A DNA stretch of 64,000 nucleotides from Petrimonas sulfuriphila (GTDB lineage: Bacteria; Bacteroidota; Bacteroidia; Bacteroidales; Dysgonomonadaceae). A program made the translations under genes and the position numbers. Numbering within the stretch: position 1 is the first letter of the stretch; every line of letters starts with the position of its first letter. Where the stretch lies: assembly GCA_038561985.1 (NCBI GenBank), contig CP073276.1, forward strand, positions 1,798,001 through 1,862,000. Reading direction: 5' to 3'. The notes below the pieces were generated by a model. That model saw only the letters and a list, made by a program, of their open reading frames with translations, did not search any database and was not told the origin of the DNA. Positions 18,373 to 25,461 of the stretch are shown here, piece by piece.

Positions 18373-18402
18373 TTGTTTTTTTAGGAAGTATGTTTACATT
18401 TG
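18373..18402 (+). promoter_or_regulatory. Promoter of the blaI-blaR1-like operon
   Basis: TTG (18373-18375), a 19-bp gap and TACATTTG (18395-18402), 27 bp before the ATG at 18430. This is a well-formed Bacteroidota promoter. Confidence 0.65.
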
Positions 18403-18429
18403 TGTGAGAATCGTATAAAACAAAGCCTT

Positions 18430-18792
18430 ATGATGAGATTAACCGAAAAAGAAGAAGAGGTGATGCAAATTTTATGGGATAAAGGACCTTTGTTTGTCCG
18501 CGAAATCCTTGAGGTTTATCCGGAACCTAAACCTCATTACAATACCGTTTCTACCGTTATCCGGGTGCTTGAAGAAAAGAATTTTGTAAGCCATAAAGCG
18601 TATGGAAATACGTATCAGTATTTTCCCGTTGTGTCGCAGGATGAGTATAAAGGCAGGGCACTGAAGAAAGTGATTTCCCAATACTTTGATGACTCTTATA
18701 CCCATGTGGTCTCTACATTGATCGAAGAGGAGCGGTTGTCGATCAGTGAATTGAAAGACCTGATAAGGAAAATTGAAAGAGGTAAAAAATAA
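18430..18792 (+). CDS. BlaI/MecI/CopY-family repressor
   Basis: This 120-residue winged-helix regulator begins MMRLTEKEEEVMQILWDKGPL. The recognition region is PHYNTVSTVIRVLEEK, followed by the wing (GNTYQYFPVVSQDEYK) and a C-terminal dimerisation helix region that includes a site comparable to those cleaved by BlaR1-type proteases. It is expected to repress its own operon until inactivated by the partner protease encoded 11 bp downstream. No beta-lactamase or other obvious target is adjacent, so the regulon is unknown. An upstream TTG at 18400 overlaps the -7 element and is not a start. Confidence 0.88.
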   Translation: MMRLTEKEEEVMQILWDKGPLFVREILEVYPEPKPHYNTVSTVIRVLEEKNFVSHKAYGNTYQYFPVVSQDEYKGRALKKVISQYFDDSYTHVVSTLIEEERLSISELKDLIRKIERGKK

Positions 18793-18803
18793 TTCTTCCG
18801 AAG

Positions 18804-20894
18804 ATGGAAAACCTTATGGTATACCTGGCCAAGGCAACCATTTGCCTGATTGCTTTCTCCGTATTCTTCCGGTTGTTGTTGATGAGAGAGACTTTCTTTC
18901 GTTTTACGCGTTTCACGTTGATTTCAGGATTAATCGTCTGCACAATCTTACCTTTTGTAAAACTGAAACTGAGTCAGTCGCATGCTCTTCAGCAAACTGT
19001 TTTTCAGTTTGAAGAGTTGCTGTTACCGGAAAAACTTAAAGGCCCTGAGGCTCGATACGTATTGCCGGAAGATGAGCGGGTTGAGCGTGCCAACCCTGAA
19101 GCGGCTGTTTCGCAGCACACGACCGGTGTAAGCATTGGAAGGCCGGTCTCCCCGGTTACGGCATTGACTGTGATTTATTGGCTGGGTGTAGGAATAATGC
19201 TGTTGCGCTTGGGAGCCTCTTTTATCAGTTTGTATCGTCTGCTTGGAAAGAGCAGAAGGATCGAGAAAGAAGGCTATAAATTGATTGTCAGTTCCGGGAG
19301 TATCGTTCCGTTTAGTTTTTTCCGTTATATCGTATTATCCGAGAAAGATTATCTGGAGAATCCCGACGAAATTATCCTGCACGAAAAAATGCATATCCAC
19401 CAGAAACACAATATCGATGTCTTTTTTTCGGAACTTTTTCTTGCTGTCCACTGGTTTAATCCAATGGTCTGGCTGTTGTGCCGCGATTTACGCGAGATCC
19501 ATGAATACGAAGCCGATAATGCGGTGATTGAAGCCGGCATTGAAGCTCAAAAGTATCAATTGTTACTTGTAAAAAAAGCCGTTGGCGAAAGGCGCTTCAC
19601 TTCTGTAGTCAACGGGTTTAATCAATCAAAAATTAAAAACAGGATTGCTATGATGTTAAAAACAGAATCATCGAGATGGGCGCGGCTCAAAGTGTTGGTT
19701 GCCGTGCCGTTGGTTGTCGTTGCTTTATTGGCGTTTTCACAGCCTGAAAGTGTGAAAGATCAGTTTGTAAGTTATCTGGAACGAAAAGCGGCCGTGGATT
19801 ATTTTCTTTCGGTGAGAAGGGTGCAGAAAGAAAATTACCTGGCTTACCTGTATCTGGATGCAAAGGGGCAGTTGTTCCTGATGAGTGAAAATGCGGATAC
19901 TGCTTTGATACAAGTAGCTGATGTGAACGAAAGGATGGATTTAGTAGAAGCTTTCAGCCGGCTAATCACCGAGAAGCTTAATGAAAACACCCCGGCACCT
20001 GTCGATTTTATTCTGGGAGCCGAAAATGATACCCCTATGCGGAGTGTTTCACTGGTGAAAGAGGCTGTGCGTGAGGTGTACGGCAGATCGTGCGGAGCTG
20101 TTTCGAAGGAAAAGAATGCTTCTCCGAAAGAAGTAGCGGAAAAGTTTCCCTTGTCGATTACTTTTACTTCTCTTCAGGCGAATGATCCTGAAGGAATTGT
20201 GCAACAGGTGCAGTCTAATCCCTATTTTTATTGGGAGCAGGTGTGGAAGTACTGTAAAGAGAAAGGTATTGAACCGAAAGATATTGATTTCAGGGCGGCT
20301 GACAATCGAAACCTGATCCTTGTTTTAATTAATTCGGTCAATGCGGTAATGTATACAAATTACGGCGGTTCCGAGTGGTTCCAAACCCAAGAGGAGGGGA
20401 TGAGCGCTACGTCGGTCGGGGTGTTGAAGAAGATGATTGTGGAGACGATGGAAAAAAACAGCGACAACCCTTTTTATATCTCGCTGCAGCATGATAAGGC
20501 CTCTTCAACCGATTTTATCATCAAATTTATTCAAGAGGTTTTGCCCCAGGCTTACGAAGAAGCGTTGAAGGAAGTCTCTGCCCGAAAAGGTGTTTCTTTC
20601 GACGAGCTCAGGGAGAGCAAACCGTTGTTGCTTTTTTATGCCGTACCGCGGGTTTTTGCTGCCCCGGCAAAAGTCGGAAACGACCGGGTAAGCGAAAAAG
20701 GGGCCAGGTTTCAGGTGCGTACCACCACGAGGAAGCACGATACGGAAGAGATGATGTTTATTGTAGAAAATGGTCTGGTCATCGTTGATGAAAAAATGGA
20801 CCAATCGGATGTGACCGGTATTCAAAAGATGTTGAGCAAAGAGGATAAGCAGGCCGCTAAAAAAACCTACTTTGTCCTTGGAACGGGATTTTGA
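18804..20894 (+). CDS. BlaR1-like M56 metalloprotease sensor with unusual C-terminal domain
   Basis: This 696-residue membrane sensor-protease is the likely partner of the adjacent BlaI-like repressor. The N-terminus has about three transmembrane helices and the M56 zinc motif HEKMH at residues 193-197, with a further acidic ligand region EIHEYEADNAV near 230. After a transmembrane helix at about 294-312 (LKVLVAVPLVVVALLAF) come some 380 extracytoplasmic residues. These are not a penicillin-binding domain, as in classical BlaR1. They contain repeated pieces that resemble ExbD/TolR periplasmic domains: LYLDAKGQLFLM with ILGAENDTPM; then ILVLINSVNAVMYTN with YISLQHDKASSTDF; and a last short copy, MMFIVENGLVIVDEK. 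The ligand is unknown. Confidence 0.85.
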   Translation: MENLMVYLAKATICLIAFSVFFRLLLMRETFFRFTRFTLISGLIVCTILPFVKLKLSQSHALQQTVFQFEELLLPEKLKGPEARYVLPEDERVERANPEAAVSQHTTGVSIGRPVSPVTALTVIYWLGVGIMLLRLGASFISLYRLLGKSRRIEKEGYKLIVSSGSIVPFSFFRYIVLSEKDYLENPDEIILHEKMHIHQKHNIDVFFSELFLAVHWFNPMVWLLCRDLREIHEYEADNAVIEAGIEAQKYQLLLVKKAVGERRFTSVVNGFNQSKIKNRIAMMLKTESSRWARLKVLVAVPLVVVALLAFSQPESVKDQFVSYLERKAAVDYFLSVRRVQKENYLAYLYLDAKGQLFLMSENADTALIQVADVNERMDLVEAFSRLITEKLNENTPAPVDFILGAENDTPMRSVSLVKEAVREVYGRSCGAVSKEKNASPKEVAEKFPLSITFTSLQANDPEGIVQQVQSNPYFYWEQVWKYCKEKGIEPKDIDFRAADNRNLILVLINSVNAVMYTNYGGSEWFQTQEEGMSATSVGVLKKMIVETMEKNSDNPFYISLQHDKASSTDFIIKFIQEVLPQAYEEALKEVSARKGVSFDELRESKPLLLFYAVPRVFAAPAKVGNDRVSEKGARFQVRTTTRKHDTEEMMFIVENGLVIVDEKMDQSDVTGIQKMLSKEDKQAAKKTYFVLGTGF

Positions 20895-21484
20895 AGATCC
20901 TGTGGAAGCCAGTCCAGGCTGTTTATCAACGGATGGTTCTTCCTCCACTGTTCAAGTTCTTCATAACTGCTTACATCCCCCTCAAAAACAGCGTGATAAA
21001 TTTCTATTCCGGGAATCACGATACCCTCCGGAATCTCCTGTTTCAGTTGAAGGATTGTCTTGCGGATTTCTGGTGTCAGGCGTTCGGTGATGGCATCTGT
21101 AACTCTCTCTACCGTACCGTCATATCTTGATCCCTTTCGGATATGAATCATGTCAAATTTCCAGGTGTCCCGGTTGTTGTGTTCATATAAAACGTGCCAC
21201 TCGATACATTCCTCTTCGGTGTCAATCAGGTTTTTATAATGAATTTCCTTCAAAGATAACCTTTCTGCCAATTCCTGGATAACGGAGAAGCTTTCGGATA
21301 TACTGAGTTTGTCCGTGTAGATGTGCATATCAATATCCCTGTTTTTCATCAACAGGCCCGACTTGAGTGAGCCTACCAGGTTCACGGTCGCTCCTGCCTT
21401 TTCCCAGGTTTGAACAATCCCTGTCTCTTTCAGTATTTGCCAGGCCGTTTGTTGATTCTCTGCGGCAAGTGTAAGTATATCCAT
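20867..21484 (-). CDS. Nucleotidyltransferase-fold protein
   Basis: The 205-residue protein has a nucleotidyltransferase-superfamily active-site signature, VGSLKSGLLMKNRDIDMHIY, at about residues 37-56 (GS motif followed by DxD). Downstream, IEWHVLYEHNN and WKFDMIHIRKG give a plausible third carboxylate. Such proteins transfer nucleotides to proteins, RNA or small molecules; no substrate can be assigned. Its 3' end overlaps the end of the M56 gene by 28 bp in convergent orientation. It has its own TATCTTTG promoter at 21504-21511. It belongs to a patch of single accessory genes running to about 23.0 kb. Confidence 0.7.
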   Translation of the reverse strand: MDILTLAAENQQTAWQILKETGIVQTWEKAGATVNLVGSLKSGLLMKNRDIDMHIYTDKLSISESFSVIQELAERLSLKEIHYKNLIDTEEECIEWHVLYEHNNRDTWKFDMIHIRKGSRYDGTVERVTDAITERLTPEIRKTILQLKQEIPEGIVIPGIEIYHAVFEGDVSSYEELEQWRKNHPLINSLDWLPQDLQNPVPRTK

Positions 21485-21503
21485 ACAGTTGATTTTATCG
21501 GGA

Positions 21504-21511
21504 CAAAGATA
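21504..21511 (-). promoter_or_regulatory. Promoter -7 of the nucleotidyltransferase gene
   Basis: TATCTTTG on the minus strand, 20 bp before the start codon. It is divergent from the promoter at 21553. Confidence 0.6.
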
Positions 21512-21552
21512 CGCATATGCTTTTTGTCAACCGGGTTTGTTGAAAAAAATTG

Positions 21553-21560
21553 TACATTTG
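21553..21560 (+). promoter_or_regulatory. Promoter -7 of the truncated winged-helix gene
   Basis: TACATTTG, 21 bp before the ATG at 21581. The promoter survives although the gene behind it is cut down. Confidence 0.5.
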
Positions 21561-21580
21561 GTCTTTTAAACCAAAAACGT

Positions 21581-21766
21581 ATGACACCTTCCGAACTGCT
21601 CCATATCCGCCTTTACAACCAGTTGCTCGCTATGCATGCTCTGACGGAGCCCCGGGAGGTGGTAGCCTGGATGGGTGCGATGCAGGCTCAGGCGCTGGAG
21701 ATGCCCAAAAAGGCCCTCTCTCTTTTTCAGCCGGAAGTGGAGCGGGTGGAGAAGTTTTATACTTAA
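21581..21766 (+). pseudogene. Truncated winged-helix DNA-binding (AlkZ/HTH_42-like) gene
   Basis: The reading frame codes for 61 residues. The first 40 (MTPSELLHIRLYNQLLA and REVVAWMGAMQAQALEM) match the N-terminus of the winged-helix DNA-binding domain family related to AlkZ glycosylases, whose members are usually about 350-400 residues. After EM the expected AKWA continuation is replaced by KKALSLFQPEVERVEKFYT and a stop, as if most of the gene had been deleted and joined to a short tail. It retains a promoter. It is a remnant; whether the 61-residue peptide is made is unknown. Confidence 0.7.
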
Positions 21767-21772
21767 TGATAC

Positions 21773-22207
21773 TTATTGAAGGCTTTTCTTGAAGCCGATA
21801 ACGGTAAGGAGGTCGGTAAGTTGCTCCTTGCAGCTGATATCAATTGTCAGGGGGAATAACTTCCCTATCGGTTTCATCGCGGCGAACTCCTCTTTTTTGG
21901 TTTTCGAAATATCCAGTTCGGCAAAGGATTTGAGATGCTTTTCGGTGAAATAGAAACTCGTCTTGAAGAATCCTTCCCAGATGGAAAGCCAGAGAATGGT
22001 TTTTTTCTTTTGTGTTATTTTCCCGAGCCATGCTTTCCCGTCGTTGTAATACCTCCACTCGATGTTCAGCCCATACTCCGGGCTTGTAATCCTTCCGAGG
22101 AACGATGCCAGGACGCTGTAGACTGAATTGCCCAATACGTCATTCAGTACCCTTTCTGTGGGAATTATTTCCGGGTCTCTCAGTTGCATTTTTGGTTCCA
22201 TAGCCAA
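21773..22207 (-). CDS. DUF3788 family protein
   Basis: The 144-residue soluble protein has the DUF3788 signature: an N-terminal PTERVLNDVLGNSVYSVL, then IEWRYYNDGKAWLGKITQKK and TILWLSIWEGFFKTSFYFTE, and a C-terminal LTDLLTVIGFKKSLQ. The family is common in gut and anaerobic bacteria. It has no known function and is usually a single gene. There is no signal peptide or membrane segment. The gap to the methyltransferase stop upstream is 40 bp, on the same strand, so the two may share a transcript. Confidence 0.8.
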   Translation of the reverse strand: MAMEPKMQLRDPEIIPTERVLNDVLGNSVYSVLASFLGRITSPEYGLNIEWRYYNDGKAWLGKITQKKKTILWLSIWEGFFKTSFYFTEKHLKSFAELDISKTKKEEFAAMKPIGKLFPLTIDISCKEQLTDLLTVIGFKKSLQ

Positions 22208-22247
22208 AGTCCATAAGCCGTTGCCGGTTAAAATTTGTCAAATAATC

Positions 22248-23021
22248 TCAGATCTTCTTCCCGATATAGAAGACATATCCGTAGTACTCCTTGTATTTGT
22301 CATACAGCGATTTCTCGCGACGTTGCTCCCGGACGAGCATCTCGGCCGTGGGGTTGCCCGCATGCTGCTGCAGGAACATCTCCTGCACAGCAACCTGCGG
22401 AGCATAGAAATGGTCGGTCCAGCAGTTTTCCGGCAGGATAAAGGTAGCTACGGGAACATAGCCTGCTTTCTCCATCTGTGCCACCTTGTGGGAGACGGTG
22501 TCGATCTCCGGATAGGCATCCATCCAGAAATCGTGGATCTCGGCAGGACGTTCCACCGTGAACCAGGAGGCTTCCGATATGGCAATATACCCGCCTCTCT
22601 TCAGCAGTTTTCGCCATTCGTTCAATCCTTTTTCAAAACCAATATTGTAAATCGACCCTTCCGACCAGATCAAGTCCAGCTCCTCCTCCTTGAATGGAAG
22701 TGAAGCCATATCTCCAGTAATCCCTTTCACCCGGTCTTGCAGGTTGTGTTTGGCCGCATTCCGGTTAAAGAGATCGATAAAGAGGGGGAAGAGGTCGATG
22801 CCGGTAATCTGCCCCGGGCAGTGTTGTGCCAGCGTCATGGTCTGCCCCCCGGTGCCGCAGCCGATGTCGGCGATGCGGGCAGTATCGGTGAGGGGTTCGA
22901 TGAAGCTGAGTGCCTTCAGCGTTACTTCGGGACTTCCCGGTCCCTGTCGTTCAAGGTTGGTGAAATATTCACAGATCAGGTTGAAGTCGAAGTCGTGTAT
23001 GGAAATGTTTTCGTTGCTCAT
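22248..23021 (-). CDS. Class I SAM-dependent methyltransferase
   Basis: In this 257-residue protein, motif I is [15 protein letters not shown] at about residues 48-62, followed by acidic motif II (GQITGIDLF), a GDMASLPF stretch and the [15 protein letters not shown] post-motif region. The C-terminus has HFYAPQ and [11 protein letters not shown] pieces typical of small-molecule methyltransferases in Bacteroidota. The substrate is unknown. Its promoter element is at 23176-23183, giving a leader of about 150 nt that contains a perfect hairpin (separate entry). Confidence 0.85.
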   Translation of the reverse strand: MSNENISIHDFDFNLICEYFTNLERQGPGSPEVTLKALSFIEPLTDTARIADIGCGTGGQTMTLAQHCPGQITGIDLFPLFIDLFNRNAAKHNLQDRVKGITGDMASLPFKEEELDLIWSEGSIYNIGFEKGLNEWRKLLKRGGYIAISEASWFTVERPAEIHDFWMDAYPEIDTVSHKVAQMEKAGYVPVATFILPENCWTDHFYAPQVAVQEMFLQQHAGNPTAEMLVREQRREKSLYDKYKEYYGYVFYIGKKI

Positions 23022-23093
23022 GATGTTTTTGAATAATGTGGTGATATAACAAATACTACTCCGGCAGGAATCTGCCTGAGGAAAAACTGATGG

Positions 23094-23123
23094 ATAACCT
23101 TTGGCTGCTTGCGCAAAGGTTAT
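23094..23123 (-). repeat. Perfect 10-bp hairpin in the methyltransferase leader
   Basis: Arms ATAACCTTTG (23094-23103) and CAAAGGTTAT (23114-23123) enclose a 10-nt loop. A smaller repeat, GGCAG-N4-CTGCC, lies near 23073-23086, closer to the start codon. Both are inside the predicted leader. They have no T-run, so they are not an obvious terminator. Confidence 0.5.
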
Positions 23124-23175
23124 TTACTTCACCCGATCCGTACTGTTCTTAAACATGCAAACTTGTTAGCAGTGA

Positions 23176-23183
23176 CAAAGATA
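23176..23183 (-). promoter_or_regulatory. Promoter -7 of the methyltransferase gene
   Basis: TATCTTTG on the minus strand, 154 bp from the start codon. The 552-bp gap 23022-23573 also holds the leader hairpin, an AbiEii relic, a GCGGG/CCCGC hairpin near 23380-23395 and the abiE promoter region. Confidence 0.55.
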
Positions 23184-23244
23184 ACAGGTTTTTTATCAAA
23201 AATAATCAAGTGAATCGTTTTTTTGAGTAGGACGCAATACCTGT

Positions 23245-23292
23245 AAAATGCACGCTGTGGTATTCAAAAAATGGGAACAACTTCTGTTTTAA
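23245..23292 (+). pseudogene. Short relic of an AbiEii-like toxin gene
   Basis: The frame reads KMHAVVFKKWEQLLF and then stops. It parallels KMHAMMSRKWKQ in the AbiEii gene 1.4 kb downstream. By hand alignment, 29 of 37 bases agree between 23245-23281 and 24705-24741, including a run of 12 identical bases. Nothing else of the gene is recognisable around it. It looks like debris of an earlier or duplicated abiE toxin at the same spot. Confidence 0.5.
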
Positions 23293-23486
23293 AGCCAGCA
23301 CGGTAAGTTTTCCTTTTCTTCATGACAACAAAATTAATATTATTTTTTAACGATACTTGTTGTCTAAGATTCAGGGGTAATTATAGCGCGGGATGTGTCC
23401 CCGCAAAACAGCTAAATATCTCGTTGTTGGTGCACAAGGCCTGATAACTGATGCTTGCGAAAGTTGAATACCTTGATTAATAGTAA

Positions 23487-23502
23487 ATGTAACTTTTTAC
23501 AT
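23487..23502. promoter_or_regulatory. Candidate operator upstream of the abiE genes
   Basis: The inverted repeat ATGTAA-N4-TTACAT is centred about 50 bp upstream of the -7 element. AbiEi antitoxins are known to repress their own operon by binding inverted repeats; the assignment here is positional. Confidence 0.35.
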
Positions 23503-23543
23503 AGAAAATCGAGAAAAAGTCGATTAACTATGCAGATAATAGC

Positions 23544-23551
23544 TATGTTTG
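23544..23551 (+). promoter_or_regulatory. abiE promoter -7 element
   Basis: TATGTTTG, 22 bp before the ATG at 23574. No clear -33 was found. Confidence 0.5.
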
Positions 23552-23573
23552 CGAAGTAAAATATAATTACTCT

Positions 23574-24197
23574 ATGAATTCGCTACTCGATTTTGGTATT
23601 ATTCCGATAGATTACACCTCATTACGAAGTATTTATCCTGCTCATAAATCATTAAACGATAAAATTTCCGATTTAGAAAAACAGGGTACTATTATTCGAC
23701 TTAAGAGAGGAATGTATGTTGTTTCTCCTCAAGTTTCAAAAAAACACATATCTACAGAGTTGATTGCCAACCATCTATATGGACCTTCGTACGTATCTAT
23801 GGAAAGTGCGTTACGGTTTTATGGATTAATACCCGAAAGAGTATTTAATACGGTCTCAATGACCTTAAAGAGAAGTCGGAGTTTTAAGAACCAGTTCGGT
23901 CTGTTTAGTTACATATCATGTCCTGCGAATTATTACTCTATTGGAATTTCGCCAGTTGTTCAAGAGGATTACGCTTTTCTGATTGCCTCGCCCGAAAAGG
24001 CGTTATGCGACCAAATTGCTTATACCCCAAAACTGCAACTTCGTTCCATAAAATTGCTTCAAACTTATTTAGAAGAGGATATCCGGTTTGATATGGATGC
24101 GTTTTTTAAAATGGACATATCTGTATTTGAAAAGTGTGCAAAAGTGAGCAAGAAAAAAACGGAGATTACTAATATCATAAAGTTATTGAGAAAATGA
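23574..24197 (+). CDS. AbiEi-family antitoxin (type IV toxin-antitoxin)
   Basis: The 207-residue protein combines an N-terminal winged helix (LNDKISDLEKQGTIIRLKRG at about 27-46, with GMYVVSP) and a C-terminal AbiEi domain (YVSMESALRFYGLIPE and LIASPEKALCDQIAYT). AbiEi antitoxins counter the nucleotidyltransferase toxin AbiEii without direct binding and repress the operon; AbiE systems can abort phage infection. The start of the toxin gene overlaps this stop in an ATGA arrangement, as usual for the family. The region is visibly more AT-rich than its neighbours, which suggests transfer. The antitoxin frame itself is intact. Confidence 0.85.
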   Translation: MNSLLDFGIIPIDYTSLRSIYPAHKSLNDKISDLEKQGTIIRLKRGMYVVSPQVSKKHISTELIANHLYGPSYVSMESALRFYGLIPERVFNTVSMTLKRSRSFKNQFGLFSYISCPANYYSIGISPVVQEDYAFLIASPEKALCDQIAYTPKLQLRSIKLLQTYLEEDIRFDMDAFFKMDISVFEKCAKVSKKKTEITNIIKLLRK

Positions 24198-25010
24198 GTG
24201 TGTTTGATCAAATGTTAGCACGTTATAGTGAAGAGGATGGAAATAAAAATGCAACCTATGAAGTGATGCAGGAAATTATTCTTGCAGGGCTTTATCGGGG
24301 TGAATTTTTCAATAAAGCAGCATTTTACGGTGGTACTTGTTTGCGTATTTTTTCACGGGATGAAACGTTTTTCGGAAGATATGGTTTTTTCTCTTGTTGC
24401 TTCCGATGCTGATTTTCAACTTGAGGAATATTTCCCATCAATAATCAATGAATTTAATGCCGTGGGAAAGGAGGTTGTTATTTCAAAGAAAGAAAAAAGA
24501 ACATTCGGACGGGTTGAATCCGCTTTTTTAAAAGACAATACAGCGGTTTACGATTTAAAATTTCAAACCGTAAAATCCATCAAAATCAAAATAGAAGTGG
24601 ATATTGATCCCCCGATGAAATTTGACACAGAACAAAAACTATTGTTGCTCCCTTACTCATTTATGACGCGTTGTTTTGTTTTATCGGATTTGTATGCCGG
24701 AAAAATGCACGCTATGATGTCCCGAAAATGGAAACAGCGAGTAAAAGGGCGCGATTGGTACGATTTTGAATGGTACGTTAGAAATGGAGTGAGACTAAAC
24801 TTCAATCATTTACAAGAGCGAATTAAACAGTTTGATGGCGTTGAAATGAGCAAAGAAAAATTCATAAACGAATTGAAAGAAGGACTTGCAAATACCGATA
24901 TTCAAATGGTCAAGCGTGACGTATTGCCATTTATTAAAAATCCGGACGAATTGGAAATCTGGTCAAATGACTACTTTTTGCAGTTAGCAGATATGGTGAA
25001 ATTTGAGTGA
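24194..25010 (+). pseudogene. AbiEii/AbiGii-family nucleotidyltransferase toxin, frameshifted
   Basis: The gene would encode about 271 residues. The first frame runs MSVFDQMLARYSEEDGN to AAFYGGTCLRIF and then goes out of frame at a run of six T (24348-24353), ending at 24412. Removing one T restores HGMKRFSEDMVFSLV and the rest of the family, including SFMTRCFVLSDLYAGKMHA, KGRDWYDFEWYVRN and the terminal NDYFLQLADMVKF. The catalytic DxD motif is also damaged: the second Asp of EDMDFSL is Val here (GTT at 24384-24386). Two independent lesions suggest an inactive toxin. The later frame could only be translated as a fragment or through slippage at the T-run. Confidence 0.82.
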
Positions 25011-25122
25011 AACGTATTTATTTTTAGCCAAGGGCAGCTTTCTTTTTTAAACAATGGGGTATATGAGGAAAAGAAGCAAGCATATAAATGGAAAGATGCA
25101 TAATGGGAAAATCCGTAATTAA

Positions 25123-25157
25123 AAAGCCCTGATTGACTGATTGTCAATCAGGGCTTT
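25123..25157 (-). terminator. Terminator of the tRNA-Leu gene
   Basis: A perfect 15-bp stem, 25123-25137 with 25143-25157, has a 5-nt loop. On the minus strand it is followed by a T-run (25121-25125), 8 bp beyond the tRNA 3' end. Confidence 0.8.
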
Positions 25158-25164
25158 GCCTTTA

Positions 25165-25251
25165 TGGTACCCAGAGCCGGGATCGAACCGGCATGGAAGT
25201 GAATCCACTGGTGTTTGAGACCAGCGCGTCTACCAATTCCGCCATCTGGGC
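25165..25251 (-). tRNA. tRNA-Leu(CAA)
   Basis: On the minus strand, a 7-bp acceptor stem (GCCCAGA with TCTGGGT, one G-T pair) and the D-arm TGGTAGACGC are seen. The anticodon stem CTGGT/ACCAG has loop CTCAAAC, giving anticodon CAA. A long variable arm and T-arm GCCGGTTCGATCCCGGC follow. The 3' CCA is encoded. The long variable arm and anticodon both identify leucine, reading UUG. Its 3' end points towards the abiE locus; tRNA 3' ends are common integration sites, but no duplicated tRNA end was found on the far side. Confidence 0.95.
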
Positions 25252-25271
25252 ATCTTGTAGAAAAGCGATTG

Positions 25272-25279
25272 CAAAAGTA
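25272..25279 (-). promoter_or_regulatory. Promoter -7 of tRNA-Leu
   Basis: TACTTTTG on the minus strand, about 20 bp upstream of the tRNA 5' end. Confidence 0.5.
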
Positions 25280-25347
25280 CACAAAAATTTCAAAAATAAA
25301 AACGGTTAGCCTCTTTTTATTTTAAATTATTCCAAAAGAGATGCGGT

Positions 25348-25452
25348 ATGAAATTAATTGAGGAATTGTTAAAACAATCACCCGACGGAAAGCGTTATAC
25401 CGGGAAAGAAGATAATACAATCGAAAAAGTGTATCCATCACCCAGAGTGTAA
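25348..25452 (+). CDS. Possible 34-residue protein upstream of manC
   Basis: The frame ATG at 25348 to TAA at 25450 reads MKLIEELLKQSPDGKRYTGK and ends EKVYPSPRV. It is hydrophilic, with no signal or membrane segment, and lies 9 bp before manC. I do not recognise it. It may be a small conserved protein, a translated leader for manC, or chance. No -7 element was found upstream of it on the plus strand. Confidence 0.3.
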   Translation: MKLIEELLKQSPDGKRYTGKEDNTIEKVYPSPRV

Positions 25453-25461
25453 GATTATGTT

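Noticed and set aside
23380-23396. GCGGG/CCCGC hairpin considered as a REP element
   Set aside because: Only one copy was seen in the window and it has no conserved flanks, so it is left unassigned.
25123-25157. Perfect 15-bp inverted repeat considered as an attachment or IS end
   Set aside because: It is followed by a T-run on the minus strand directly after tRNA-Leu, so terminator is the simpler reading.
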